Of a stretch of DNA of 64,000 nt, positions 40,827 to 49,621 are shown one piece after another; the stretch's first letter is position 1, and each line of letters opens with the position of its first letter. The position numbers and the translations under genes were made by a program. The DNA is taken from NCBI GenBank assembly GCA_963743285.1, contig CAVUPF010000002.1, positions 62,001-126,000 of the forward strand. The letters run 5' to 3'. Under the pieces are notes generated by a model, which was given only the letters and a program-made list of their open reading frames with translations, was not told the DNA's origin and did no database searches. The DNA is from CAVUPF01 sp963743285 (GTDB lineage Bacteria; Actinomycetota; Thermoleophilia; Solirubrobacterales; 70-9).

Positions 40827-42122
40827 ATGGGCGATTATCTTGCGAGCCCAATGGTGCAGACGCCGTGGGGAAATTCCTCAGAGCTGAGGGAACGGAAGTT
40901 GCGCCCGGGCGCCGGTACGGTGCGCGCGGAGGTTGTGCGCAATCAGCGCGACCGGCTCTTCGCGGCGATGGTCGCGGTGGTCTCGGAGAAGGGCTACGAG
41001 GCGACTACCGTTGCCGACCTGGTCGCGCTCTCGGGCGTTTCGCGCAGCGATTTCTACAAGCACTTTGCGAGCAAGCAGGGCTGTTTCGTGGCAATGGTGG
41101 AAGCGCTTGTGGAACCGATGATCGAAACGATCGCGCAGGCCATAAACGGGGCCGATGCGGGTCGGGTGCGGGAGGTGTTCGAGGCCTTCATCGGGATGGC
41201 CGTCGAACAGGCGGCGACGGCACGGGTCTGCATTGTCGAGCTGCACGCCGCGGGAGAGGAAGCCGAACAGGTGATCGACCGGCTCTTCGCGGCCATCGAG
41301 GAGCTGGTGGGAGAGGCCAGCCAGCGGACCGGCGGTCGCGAGGGTATGCCGCCGGAGATCGTGCACGCGGTGATCGGCGGACTGCGCAAGGTCCTTCACA
41401 CCCGCCTCTACCGCGGCGAGGAGGGCGAGCTGACGAAGCTGGCACCGCAGCTCTGGGATTGGGGACTGGGCTACCGCCCGCCGCCGCGGCCGCTGCGATC
41501 GCGGCGACGGGCGAGCGTGGCGCCGAGCCAGTTCGAGGGATACACCCCGGTCGAACGGATCGCCCGCGCCGTCACCGCGGTGACGGCGGAGAAGGGCTAC
41601 CAGGCGATGAGCACCGACGACATTGCCGAGCGCGCATCGATCTCGCTCAGCACCTTTTACTCGCACTTCGCGGACAAGCGCGACGCGGTGCTGGCGGCGC
41701 TTGAGATGGGCGGCGCCCAGATGCTGGCCTCGGTGGTGCCGGCGGCGCAGCGGGCGGCGGACTGGCGCGAAGGGGTGCGGATCGCCTATGAGGCGATGTG
41801 CTCCTACCTGGTCGCCGAGCCGGCCTTCGCGCGACTGGCTACCGTCGACGTTTACGCGGTGGGGCCGGAGGGACTGGCGCGGCGCGACCGGGTGATCGAC
41901 TCGATGAGCTCGATGCTGGCACCGGCCTACGCGGAGAACCCGAGCGCGCCGCAGATCGCGAGCGAGGCGATCGGGGGAGCGGTCTACGCACTGCTGCGCA
42001 GCCGCATCCGCAACGGCGGGCCGCAGCGACTCCCCGAAGACATCCCGCTCGCCATCTACATCATCCTGGCTCCCTTCGTCGGCCCCGAGGAGGCCTGCGC
42101 GGTGGCCAACCGCCGACCCTGA
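40827..42122 (+). CDS. Tandem double-TetR transcriptional regulator
   Basis: This 431-residue protein contains two complete TetR units in one chain. HTH 1 is at about 59-80 (TTVADLVALSGVSRSDFYKHF), HTH 2 at about 257-280 (MSTDDIAERASISLSTFYSHF), and each is followed by its own helical ligand/dimerisation domain. A single polypeptide could therefore mimic a TetR dimer. A basic linker (PPPRPLRSRRRASVAP) joins the halves. The gene is convergent with another tetR and precedes the DUF2600/MMPL cluster, so control of that cluster is a reasonable guess. Confidence 0.9.
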   Translation: MGDYLASPMVQTPWGNSSELRERKLRPGAGTVRAEVVRNQRDRLFAAMVAVVSEKGYEATTVADLVALSGVSRSDFYKHFASKQGCFVAMVEALVEPMIETIAQAINGADAGRVREVFEAFIGMAVEQAATARVCIVELHAAGEEAEQVIDRLFAAIEELVGEASQRTGGREGMPPEIVHAVIGGLRKVLHTRLYRGEEGELTKLAPQLWDWGLGYRPPPRPLRSRRRASVAPSQFEGYTPVERIARAVTAVTAEKGYQAMSTDDIAERASISLSTFYSHFADKRDAVLAALEMGGAQMLASVVPAAQRAADWREGVRIAYEAMCSYLVAEPAFARLATVDVYAVGPEGLARRDRVIDSMSSMLAPAYAENPSAPQIASEAIGGAVYALLRSRIRNGGPQRLPEDIPLAIYIILAPFVGPEEACAVANRRP

Positions 42123-42137
42123 GCGAACGGATCGGGT

Positions 42138-42782
42138 CTAACCCTTCGGCGCAGCGGGGTCGGGCGGCGGTGGGATGTGCAGCTCCTCCTCCGCGGCCGC
42201 GGCGCCGAGGTAGGGAACGACCGCCGAGGACATCAGCTGCGGCAGCTCCTCCTCGCCGAGCTCCAGTTCGCCGCCGGCGACCGCCTCCTGAACCCGCGCG
42301 AAGATGATGCCGCCAACGCCGACCGCGGTGGCGCGGGTGAGCGAGTCGGGGTCGGCGGTCTCGCCGCGCCCTTCGTCGATCAGATCGACAAGGCGGTTGA
42401 AGGTGTCGACGAACAGCAACCGCGCCCGCTCTCCCCCCCTATCCGCGTCGACAGCGCCGAGGTGGGCGACCCGCTCGTCGCGCAACAGGAAGCGCAGCAG
42501 CGCGTAGGCGGTGGCGCGGATGCGGTCGCGCCAGCCTTCGACGCCGGCGACCGATTGGCGGGCGTAGGCAAAGAATTCCTCGTAGGTCTCGGCGAGGATC
42601 GCGCAGAAACAGTCTTCGAGATCGGTGAAATGACGGTGAAAGCCATCGGAGTCGACCCCGGCGCTCTCAAGCAGGGCGTTAAGGTCAAAGTCGGGGTAGC
42701 CGCGGCGCAGGCTGAGGTTGAGCAGCGCCTCGCGCAGGCGGGCGCGCTCGTCCGCGGGGTCGGGCTTGGCAATCGTCGGCAA
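42138..42782 (-). CDS. TetR-family transcriptional regulator
   Basis: About 214 residues from a TTG at 42782 (LPTIAKPDPADERARLREALLNLSLRRG). The HTH reads FDLNALLESAGVDSDGFHRHFTDLEDCF, followed by a helical C-terminal domain and a Pro-rich tail. The frame is open much farther upstream but lacks TetR character and overlaps the divergent terpene-cyclase gene. A TGTATACA palindrome lies 10 bases before the start, between the two divergent genes. It is probably the direct regulator of the DUF2600 gene. Confidence 0.85.
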   Translation of the reverse strand: MPTIAKPDPADERARLREALLNLSLRRGYPDFDLNALLESAGVDSDGFHRHFTDLEDCFCAILAETYEEFFAYARQSVAGVEGWRDRIRATAYALLRFLLRDERVAHLGAVDADRGGERARLLFVDTFNRLVDLIDEGRGETADPDSLTRATAVGVGGIIFARVQEAVAGGELELGEEELPQLMSSAVVPYLGAAAAEEELHIPPPPDPAAPKG

Positions 42783-42792
42783 ACTCGACGTA

Positions 42793-42800
42793 TGTATACA
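42793..42800. promoter_or_regulatory. Palindromic TGTATACA, candidate TetR operator
   Basis: This perfect 8-base palindrome lies in the shared control region of the divergent tetR (42782) and DUF2600 (42858) genes. It is short, so binding is only suggested. Confidence 0.4.
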
Positions 42801-42857
42801 GCGATAGCCGACGGCGGGCAATGGCAAGACCCAAAGCCAGGCCATAAGATTCAAGCC

Positions 42858-43985
42858 ATGCGCACCGGCACGATGAGCCGAACGGTGACGTTCGCCAGAG
42901 CCGCCCGTTGCTACTGGATCGAGGTCTTCCCGTTCGCGCGGCGCGAGCTGGGTGAGTGGCGGCGACGGGCGGAGGCGATTCCAGAGCCGGCGCTGCGCCG
43001 CGACGCGCTGCTCGCGCTTCAAACCAAGAGTGGCAATGCCGAGGGACTGGCGGCGTTCGCGGTACTCGCGCCACGCGCCGAGCGCCGGGCGGTGATCCGA
43101 GCCGTAATCGCCTACCAAACGGCCCTCGATTACCTCGACAACGTCACCGAGCGCCCAGTTCACACCCACGCTGAGAGGTTGAAGCTGAACGGCACCCTAG
43201 AGGTCGCCGTGGACAGCGAGCTCTCGCTCGAGACCTACCGCGAGGAAACCGGACAGCGCGCCGACCACGAGTACCTCTTTGCCTTGGTCGAGGCCTGCCG
43301 CAGCAGCCTTGGCCGGCTGCCCTCCTACTCGAGCGCCGTGAGCGCGTTGCGGCGGCGCGCCAGGCTCGGCGCCGAATCGCAGGCAATGAACAACTCGCTG
43401 CTGCTCGGCGCCGACGAACGGGCGATGGCGAGGTGGGCGGATGAGTTGACACGGGCATCGAGCCTGGAGGGGGAACTGCAGTGGTGGGAGGTGTTCGCTG
43501 CGGGTGCCTCGACCCCGGCGCTCGGGGCACTGGCCGCGCTGGCCGCGCAGCCGGGCGGCGATGAGGGCGACTTCCTCGCCGTGGAGAGAGCCTATTTCCC
43601 GTGGGTCAACGCGCTGAATACGATGCTCGACAGCCTGGTCGACCTCGACGAAGACCCCTCACAGCAGCGCCACATCGAGCGCTACGGCTCGCCCCAGGCA
43701 GCGGCCGAGCGGCTGGCGGCGATCGCCGCGCGCTCCCGCGCGGGGGTTTGCAAGCTCCCCAGCGCTCCGCAGCACGAGCTTATCCTGGCGGCGATGGGTG
43801 GCCTGTACCTCGCACAACCTGCGGCCTGGCTTGGGGATCGCAGAGTGACGGCCGCGGCGGTGCTGGATGCGCTCGGGCCGTTCGCGCGCTCGACGCTCAC
43901 CGTGCACAGGCTGCGCCAGGGCCGACCCGCAACCGCCCTGCGGGCTCGCCGCGGTCGGCTCGGCACCGAGGCGCTCGCCGGCTGA
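42858..43985 (+). CDS. DUF2600 family protein (YtpB-like large terpene cyclase)
   Basis: About 375 residues. An Asp-rich motif, ALDYLDNVTERP (Asp91-x-x-Asp94-Asn95), and the later NTMLDSLVDLDEDPSQQ match the YtpB/tetraprenyl-beta-curcumene synthase family (DUF2600). These enzymes ionise long prenyl diphosphates with Mg bound by these Asp residues and make C25-C35 terpenes. A TAAGAT box lies 7 bases before the ATG at 42858; an ATG at 42873 is an alternative. It is divergent from tetR and convergent with the exported-protein/MMPL operon. The natural substrate is unknown, and no prenyl synthase is visible nearby. Confidence 0.85.
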   Translation: MRTGTMSRTVTFARAARCYWIEVFPFARRELGEWRRRAEAIPEPALRRDALLALQTKSGNAEGLAAFAVLAPRAERRAVIRAVIAYQTALDYLDNVTERPVHTHAERLKLNGTLEVAVDSELSLETYREETGQRADHEYLFALVEACRSSLGRLPSYSSAVSALRRRARLGAESQAMNNSLLLGADERAMARWADELTRASSLEGELQWWEVFAAGASTPALGALAALAAQPGGDEGDFLAVERAYFPWVNALNTMLDSLVDLDEDPSQQRHIERYGSPQAAAERLAAIAARSRAGVCKLPSAPQHELILAAMGGLYLAQPAAWLGDRRVTAAAVLDALGPFARSTLTVHRLRQGRPATALRARRGRLGTEALAG

Positions 43986-44018
43986 GGTTCCCAAAGCGTC
44001 CGGGACCGGCCGGAGTGC

Positions 44019-44837
44019 TCAGCGGACGTGGCAGGCGCGCGCGACCGTGGTCGTGACGGTGGGCCCTGTGGTGAAAAAGTAGCTGGCGCGGGCAAACGGC
44101 AGAAGGCCGCCGGTGAAGCGCGGCGGCACCGGGCAAGAGGCGCTGAGGTAGCTGTGGGAGGTGCCGCGGTATGCGAAGCGGCGGGAAAAGATGATGTGGA
44201 AGGCGCTGATGTGCGGCCAGGGGCCGAGCGAGGGGGGGAGCACGCCAGTCAGGCTCGTACCCAAGGGGCCGGGGCGGTGCCTGATAGAGACGGGCACGAC
44301 AAATGAGGCGGGTGGAGAAGAAGAGAAGGACAGCAACCAGACCAGGGTGACAGCGCCGCGGGCTCCGCCGTTGAACGGGAGCACAGAAGCGAGCACGGAA
44401 AACGGAGCCTGGCCGGGAATATCGACCTCGGCGCTCAGGCTGCCGCGGCCGACGAGGGCTCCGGGGCAACGCTGCAACGCCTGGCGTTCGGTGGCACCGA
44501 GCAGCCGGCGGCGGGGGCAGCGCGGCAAGCCGAGGGTGTCGAGCCGACTGCTACCTGAGGCCAAGGCAAGTTCGATGCCCCGCAGGCGCGGCAGCGGTGA
44601 CCCGTCGTCGGTGCTGAGCAGGCCGGAGACGCTGATTGAAACCGGCGCGGCGCGGTGACGGGGAAGCCGGCGCGGGGCGAAGCTGGCGTGGAGGGAGACG
44701 ATCACCTGGCCAACCTGAGCACGACTGGCGCCGGCGGGGATGGCGGAGGCGGCGAGGAAGGCGGCGGCGGCAAGCGCCGCGGCGAAGCGGGCCACCACCT
44801 TGCGTGTGGTACGGCGGCTCGAAATTAGGTTCCTCAC
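44019..44837 (-). CDS. Exported protein of unknown function, third gene of the MMPL operon
   Basis: 272 residues with a signal peptide (RKVVARFAAALAAAAFLAASAIPAGA). The rest is beta-rich with conserved-looking parts: VSLHASFAPRRLP, GSPLPRLRGIELALA, LPRCPRRRL with a Cys, RCPGALVGRGSLSAEV, and a final tract with SYLSASCPVP. I recognise no enzyme motif. It is the last of three minus-strand genes (MMPL, 187-codon frame, this one), each separated by 8-31 bases. A role in handling an exported lipid is inferred from context only. Confidence 0.7.
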   Translation of the reverse strand: MRNLISSRRTTRKVVARFAAALAAAAFLAASAIPAGASRAQVGQVIVSLHASFAPRRLPRHRAAPVSISVSGLLSTDDGSPLPRLRGIELALASGSSRLDTLGLPRCPRRRLLGATERQALQRCPGALVGRGSLSAEVDIPGQAPFSVLASVLPFNGGARGAVTLVWLLSFSSSPPASFVVPVSIRHRPGPLGTSLTGVLPPSLGPWPHISAFHIIFSRRFAYRGTSHSYLSASCPVPPRFTGGLLPFARASYFFTTGPTVTTTVARACHVR

Positions 44838-44845
44838 CGCATCCG

Positions 44846-45340
44846 CTATTCGAAGCGGGAAAGCTTGAAGTAGCAGTAGTTGAAGCCAAAGGCGAGGACG
44901 ACGTTGTCGGCGCGTTCGCCGCTCGTAACGAACCGGGCCGAGGCGTGCTGGAAGGCGACGGGACGGTCGGCGCGAAGCACGGCGACGACCCTCTGCAGGT
45001 TCGACTCCTCCTGGGCGAGGTAGCCAAACCAGCGGGCGAGGGTGGGGCGATCGGCCGCAGGACGCGGCAGCGGTGAGATTTCGCGCACTGTGGCCGCGAA
45101 AAAGCGAGAGGCCTGGGAGAACTTGGCGGCGGCGATGGCCAGGCGTTCGGCGCGCAGGTCGGCGCGCATCCCCTGCACCGCGCGCTTGGTGGCAAGAGCC
45201 CGCGGCTTGCAGATCCCCTCCAGCTTCGCCACATAATCGGCGCGGCTAGGGGCGGGGGCTTCTTCGGCGTTGGCAGCGGCGGCGAAGAGCAGTGCGATCG
45301 CGATCGCCGCGACCCCGATTCGAGTCGCAACGCGAATCAT
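44846..45340 (-). CDS. Small exported protein, second gene of the MMPL operon
   Basis: 164 residues from the ATG at 45340, where the signal peptide starts (MIRVATRIGVAAIAIALLFAAAANA). The mature part is helical (DYVAKLEGICKPRALATKRAVQGMRADLRAERLAIAAAKFSQASRFFAATVREI), with a Cys near each end (GICKPR, FNYCYF) that could pair. An in-frame start at 45409 would overlap the MMPL gene and disrupt the signal peptide. The function is unknown; similar small helical exported proteins occur with transporters. Confidence 0.75.
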   Translation of the reverse strand: MIRVATRIGVAAIAIALLFAAAANAEEAPAPSRADYVAKLEGICKPRALATKRAVQGMRADLRAERLAIAAAKFSQASRFFAATVREISPLPRPAADRPTLARWFGYLAQEESNLQRVVAVLRADRPVAFQHASARFVTSGERADNVVLAFGFNYCYFKLSRFE

Positions 45341-45371
45341 CGCTGGGCGTTCTTGGTTTCGGGCGTTTCCC

Positions 45372-48300
45372 TCATGCGCTCGCCTCCGTCGGCTCACTCT
45401 CCATCCCATGCACGTTTAAACGCGGCAGCACCCGGTCGAGTAGCGGCGGCACGTGCCAGACCCGCTCGCCGAGCAGCAGCATCAGTGCCGGCAGCAGGAC
45501 GATACGCACCACAGTTGCGTCGAGCAAGACCGCGACGGTCAGCCCCACGCCCATCTGGCTGACGGTGGCGACCGGCGAGGTGGCGAAGGAGATGAAGACG
45601 GCGGCCATAATCGCCGCGGCTCCGGTGATCACCCCTGCTGTCTTCTCGAGTCCGTAGGTGATCGCCGCGGCGTTGTCCCCCCCAGCCTCATAGCGCTCCC
45701 GGATACGCGCCAGGAGGAACACGGCATAATCGATCGAGAGGCCGAAGGTGACGCCGAAGATCGCCGCTGCGCCGACCGTGTCGATGTAGGGGTGCCCGCC
45801 GAGCGGGTAGCCGGCGGGAAGCTTGCAGAGTAACGAGACGACGCCGATCGCTGCGCCGACCGAGACCAGGTTGAGGGCAACGGTAATCGCGGCGAGCAAA
45901 GGTGCGCGCAGGATCGCGACCAGCATCAGGAAGGTGATCGCAACAATCGCGCCGATCACCAGCGGGAGCCGCGCCTTGGTGGCAGCGGAATAGTCGTTGA
46001 GCGTGGCAGCACCGCCGCTGACGCCGGTGCTCATGCCACCGGTCCGGCCCAGCGCAGCGGCGTCGGCGAGCAGCCGCGAGCCGACCTCGCGGGAGCCGGC
46101 GGTGTCGAGGCCGGCGGTGGGGACGATCAGGAGACGTGCCGCCTGACCGCCGTGAGATACGTCGATCGCCTCCCCCGCAAGCGCGCGGCGGGTGGGTGGA
46201 GCGCCGTCGATCGCCGCCAGGGCCAGGTAACCCGAACGAAAGAAGCCCGGCGAAATATGGTGCAACTGCGTGGCCTCGCGCTGCAGCGGAGTCGCGGAGG
46301 CGGCCGCGCGCCGCAGACCAGCCTGGAGCGGGCGGGAGCGCCGGTAGCCGCCGGCGAGGCCGCTGGTGAGGGAGCCTGTACCGCTTTCGAGCGCGCCAAG
46401 GCCCGTCTCAAGGCGGCCAGCTCCCGCGCCGAGGCGGCCAAGGCCGGTTCCCAAGTTCCCCGCGCCCCCAGCGAGGCGCCCGATGCCGCTTGCAAGCCGC
46501 CGCCCTCCCCTGGAGAGCTGGCCAAGGCCACCTTCGAGGGCGCTGCCGAGCTCGCGCAGGCGGTGGAGCTCTTCCCGGGTGGATTCGAGCTCGCGGGCGA
46601 CGATCGTGGCCTGTTCGGCCTGCGAGCGCAGAGAGGGATCGCTGCGGGCCGAGGCTTCGAGCTCGCGCGCCAGCCGCCGGGCACGTTCGAGCCCATTGGC
46701 GCGGAAGCTGGGCAGCAGGGAGCGCAGGCCCTGGCTGAGGCTGAAGGCCAGGCCACCTGCCTTGCGCTGGGCGCCGGCTAGCTGCCCGGCACCGGCGGCG
46801 GCACGTCCGAGCGCGGAGCCGGCACGTTCTCCCCCCGCCGTGGCGCGGCCGAGCCCGGCAGCGAGCAACGCGGCGCCCTGCCGCGCGCGAGCCGAACCCT
46901 CTCCCAGCAGGCCACTGCCAGCGCTGGCCTGCGAGAGCCCGACCCGAAGGCGCCCGACCGCGGCGGCGGCGCGGCGCAGGCCAGGGCCAAGCCGCGCCGC
47001 CTGGGGCGCGCCGTTTTGACCGAGAGAGACGAGGTCCCCCAAGCCCGGCAGAGCATGGGCCGCGCCAGCGAGCGGGGCGAGGCCGATCACGGTCCGCACG
47101 CCCGGTTCGGCGGCAATGCGGCGCTGCCAGCGTGACAGCAGCGCCAAGCTGTGCGCCGTCGTGATTGGCCCCTGCCTCGTGGAGGCGACCAAGACGAAGG
47201 GTGCCTCCCAGCCGGGGCCGAAGGCGCGGGCAATCGCTTCGGCACTGCGGCGGGCGGGACTGGAGGCGGAGAGCTCGTCGACCCCGGGGGAGCCGGTGTT
47301 GAACGCGAGCGCGGGCGAAGCAAGCAGCGCCAGGGACACCGCGATCGCCGCCGCGGCGAGGGCGGGGCGCCGCAGGGCAGTGGTCGCCGCAGCGGCGACC
47401 CGCCGGGACATCGAGCCTTGGGCGGTGGCAGAGCGGCTGCCGATGCGACCGGCGTTGATGCGCGGCCCGAGCAGGGTGAGGAGGGCAGGCAGGGCACCCC
47501 AGGCGATGGTGACGCTGATCGCAGTAACGACGACCAGGGCGGTGGCAAGTGAAACGAGCAGTGTGCCCGGCTGGAGGAAGGCTGAGGCAAAGAGTGAGAC
47601 GAAGAGGGTGGATCCGGCGAAGGCGACGGTGCGCCCGGCGGTGCGGCGGCTGCGAAACGCAGCCGCAGGCGGATCGTGTCCGGCCGCCAGCTCCTCGCGG
47701 AAGCGGGAAACGATGAAGAGGGAGTAGTCGACGCCGAGCGCCAAGCCCATCATCGTGCAGACGGCGAGGGATAGGGCGTCGATCCGCATGAGGGAGCTGA
47801 GCAAGACGAGGATGCCGCGGCCGGCGAGGACGGTCATCGCGCCGAGGACCAGCGGGATCGCGGCGGCGACAACGGAGCGGAAAACCAAAAGCAGGACGAT
47901 TATCAGCAGCGGCGCGGCAAGCAGCTCAGCGCGCTCCGACGCGCTGAGCGATTCCTGCTGAAGGGCACGAGAAATCGAGGCAAATCCGGACTGGGTCGCC
48001 GTTACGGGCGGGTGGACGCGTGCAGCGAGGGTGCGTTCGAGCGCCGGCACGGTGTCGCGGATCACCGCGGCGAGCGGCCGGTGGAAGTCGACGATGATGA
48101 GGGCGCGATCCGGACCGGGGCGTAGGGCAGCGGGCGCGTCGTGTTCCCAAGGGGAGATGGTGGTGGTGGCGCGGTCGAGGCGCAGCGCCGCGACCAGGCG
48201 CGGACCCTGGCGGTCGATAGCCGCCGCCGGGCCGCGCAACATGACAGCGAAGGGCACCGATTCGCCGAAATCGGCGCGAGCGAGCGCTTCGCCTCGCGAT

Positions 48301-48428
48301 GAAGGGGTGCCGGGGATCGCGAGGGAGGTCGGCTGCAGGTCGCGCTCGACACCGAGGCCGATGACGCCAAGGACGGCTATGGCGACCAGCGTCGCAATGA
48401 GGACGACGAGAGCCCGGCGTCGGCTCAT
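45372..48428 (-). CDS. MMPL/RND-family membrane transporter
   Basis: This 1018-residue protein has an N-terminal helix (VVLIATLVAIAVLGVIGLGVE), a periplasmic loop, then two blocks of five to six helices. These carry the RND proton-relay segments GLALGVDYSLFIVSRFREE and FGVTFGLSIDYAVFLLARIRE. The second periplasmic loop (about 470-720) is unusually long, rich in Ala/Gly/Arg/Leu and made of short GLG(R/A)LxxGxxRL repeats, probably a coiled or helical bundle. MMPL proteins export lipids and related molecules. It heads an operon with two exported proteins and faces a terpene cyclase, so export of a terpenoid lipid, as HpnN does for hopanoids, is a reasonable hypothesis. Confidence 0.9.
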   Translation of the reverse strand: MSRRRALVVLIATLVAIAVLGVIGLGVERDLQPTSLAIPGTPSSRGEALARADFGESVPFAVMLRGPAAAIDRQGPRLVAALRLDRATTTISPWEHDAPAALRPGPDRALIIVDFHRPLAAVIRDTVPALERTLAARVHPPVTATQSGFASISRALQQESLSASERAELLAAPLLIIVLLLVFRSVVAAAIPLVLGAMTVLAGRGILVLLSSLMRIDALSLAVCTMMGLALGVDYSLFIVSRFREELAAGHDPPAAAFRSRRTAGRTVAFAGSTLFVSLFASAFLQPGTLLVSLATALVVVTAISVTIAWGALPALLTLLGPRINAGRIGSRSATAQGSMSRRVAAAATTALRRPALAAAAIAVSLALLASPALAFNTGSPGVDELSASSPARRSAEAIARAFGPGWEAPFVLVASTRQGPITTAHSLALLSRWQRRIAAEPGVRTVIGLAPLAGAAHALPGLGDLVSLGQNGAPQAARLGPGLRRAAAAVGRLRVGLSQASAGSGLLGEGSARARQGAALLAAGLGRATAGGERAGSALGRAAAGAGQLAGAQRKAGGLAFSLSQGLRSLLPSFRANGLERARRLARELEASARSDPSLRSQAEQATIVARELESTREELHRLRELGSALEGGLGQLSRGGRRLASGIGRLAGGAGNLGTGLGRLGAGAGRLETGLGALESGTGSLTSGLAGGYRRSRPLQAGLRRAAASATPLQREATQLHHISPGFFRSGYLALAAIDGAPPTRRALAGEAIDVSHGGQAARLLIVPTAGLDTAGSREVGSRLLADAAALGRTGGMSTGVSGGAATLNDYSAATKARLPLVIGAIVAITFLMLVAILRAPLLAAITVALNLVSVGAAIGVVSLLCKLPAGYPLGGHPYIDTVGAAAIFGVTFGLSIDYAVFLLARIRERYEAGGDNAAAITYGLEKTAGVITGAAAIMAAVFISFATSPVATVSQMGVGLTVAVLLDATVVRIVLLPALMLLLGERVWHVPPLLDRVLPRLNVHGMESEPTEASA

Positions 48429-48933
48429 TAGGAACGCTGGCCGGCGCAGGGCGTCGGCACGGGCGCCCTGGCGGAGGCTCTCCCGTCTTCCCGAGGCATT
48501 ATGACCGACGGGTCCATCTGAACTCTCATCCCAGTTGCCAACTCGCCCGGAGAGCAGTTTATCGCAGCAGAACCATAGGAGGAGCGGAAGCTTCTGGAAG
48601 TGAGCGCTTTGGCGGCCTCTCTCTCCCTGTCCCCGCGCAACCCTCCCTCAGCGGCGCGCTGGGGTGGGCTGCGGACCATGCGGGGAATGCGATTTCAGCC
48701 GAGGCCTCACCTTCACCTATCAGCGCCTTACCGTACTTGGCATTCGCCTGCACGGTCAGCGTAGATTCGAACTGTCGGACAGTACAGGTGGCAAGGCCCT
48801 CGGTGTCGATCGTGCCAGCCGCCGAAGTAGACGACGATGTCGCCCTTCTGGACGGACCCTGTCTGCGTGATCGGAACCAGTAGGCGAAGTCGTCGACTTG
48901 GTGCTCAACCCTCTTGTGCGTGGCCCTCTGCTC
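48429..48933. other. Gene-poor stretch with a possible gene remnant
   Basis: On the minus strand, 48560-48900 has coding-like text in two frames: QTGSVQKGDIVVYFGG, then GTIDTEGLATCTVRQFEST, LTVQANAKYGKALIGEGEASAEI. This suggests a fragment with one frameshift, but it has no start and no family I know. Confidence 0.35.
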
Positions 48934-49578
48934 TCAGCGCACCAACGGGTAGACGCAGTAGTAGGCGGAGGGCTGGGTCGGTTCGTATTCCTCGGGCGAT
49001 CCGACCCCGTCGACGATGATCGTCCGGTAGGAGCCGCCGGTCGTGTTGGAGTAGAGATCGTCGGTGTATTGGTGCTGGGAGGGTTCGGTGCCGGTGCCCA
49101 GGTAAAGGACGTCTCGGGTCGAGTAGAGCTGCATCGGGGTCGGCAGGTAGCCGCCCTTTGCAGCACAGGCTTCGGCTGCTTCTTCGAGGTTGTTGGCGAC
49201 CGGGTTTGAGTGGGTGTCATAGCAAAGGCCCCTGATCAGGGTGGTCGCTGCCGGACAGGAGGCCGAGTGGCCGTTTACGGCGCTGGCATTGGCGGCGTTG
49301 GTCGCGTTGGCGGCCTCAGGGACGGTGCCGAGCTCGGAGAGTTTGATGTTGGCCCCGGTGATCGTTTCTTCGGCGATCTTGCCGCCACTTACGGCGCCGT
49401 TGGCGATCTTGCCGCCGGTTACCGCCTTGGCCTTCAGCTGGCGGGCGCCGACGCTGTTGGGGGGGACCTGGAGGGCCGCGTAGGCGGAGCCGGAGAGGGC
49501 CACCACCAGGGCGGTTATCGCTACCGCCATCGCCGCTGAGGGCATCCCGATCCGGCGCTTTCCTTGACCTTGATCCAT
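48934..49578 (-). CDS. Exported protein with stalk repeat
   Basis: 214 residues. A signal/anchor helix (AAMAVAITALVVALSGSAYA) is followed by a repeat-like stalk (NSVGARQLKAKAVTGGKIANGAVSGGKI). This pattern of alternating 'AVTGxKIxNGAV' units is common in secreted proteins of Thermoleophilia. The C-terminal domain (about 95-214) has four Cys (SCPAAT, GLCYD, EACAAKGG, YYCVYPL) and a 'GLCYD ... LEEAAEACAAKGGYLPTP' segment resembling a lectin-like or DUF domain. The start ATG follows GGAGAG. It is the last gene of the minus-strand exported-protein array. Confidence 0.75.
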   Translation of the reverse strand: MDQGQGKRRIGMPSAAMAVAITALVVALSGSAYAALQVPPNSVGARQLKAKAVTGGKIANGAVSGGKIAEETITGANIKLSELGTVPEAANATNAANASAVNGHSASCPAATTLIRGLCYDTHSNPVANNLEEAAEACAAKGGYLPTPMQLYSTRDVLYLGTGTEPSQHQYTDDLYSNTTGGSYRTIIVDGVGSPEEYEPTQPSAYYCVYPLVR

Positions 49579-49621
49579 TTCTCTCTCCTGGGTAGTGGCG
49601 GGTGGGGTGCTCGGCGGGGGC

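Noticed and set aside
42177..42857. Long N-terminal extension of the DUF2600 gene
   Set aside because: It is the antisense shadow of the tetR gene; the ATG at 42858 has a TAAGAT box upstream and starts the cyclase fold.
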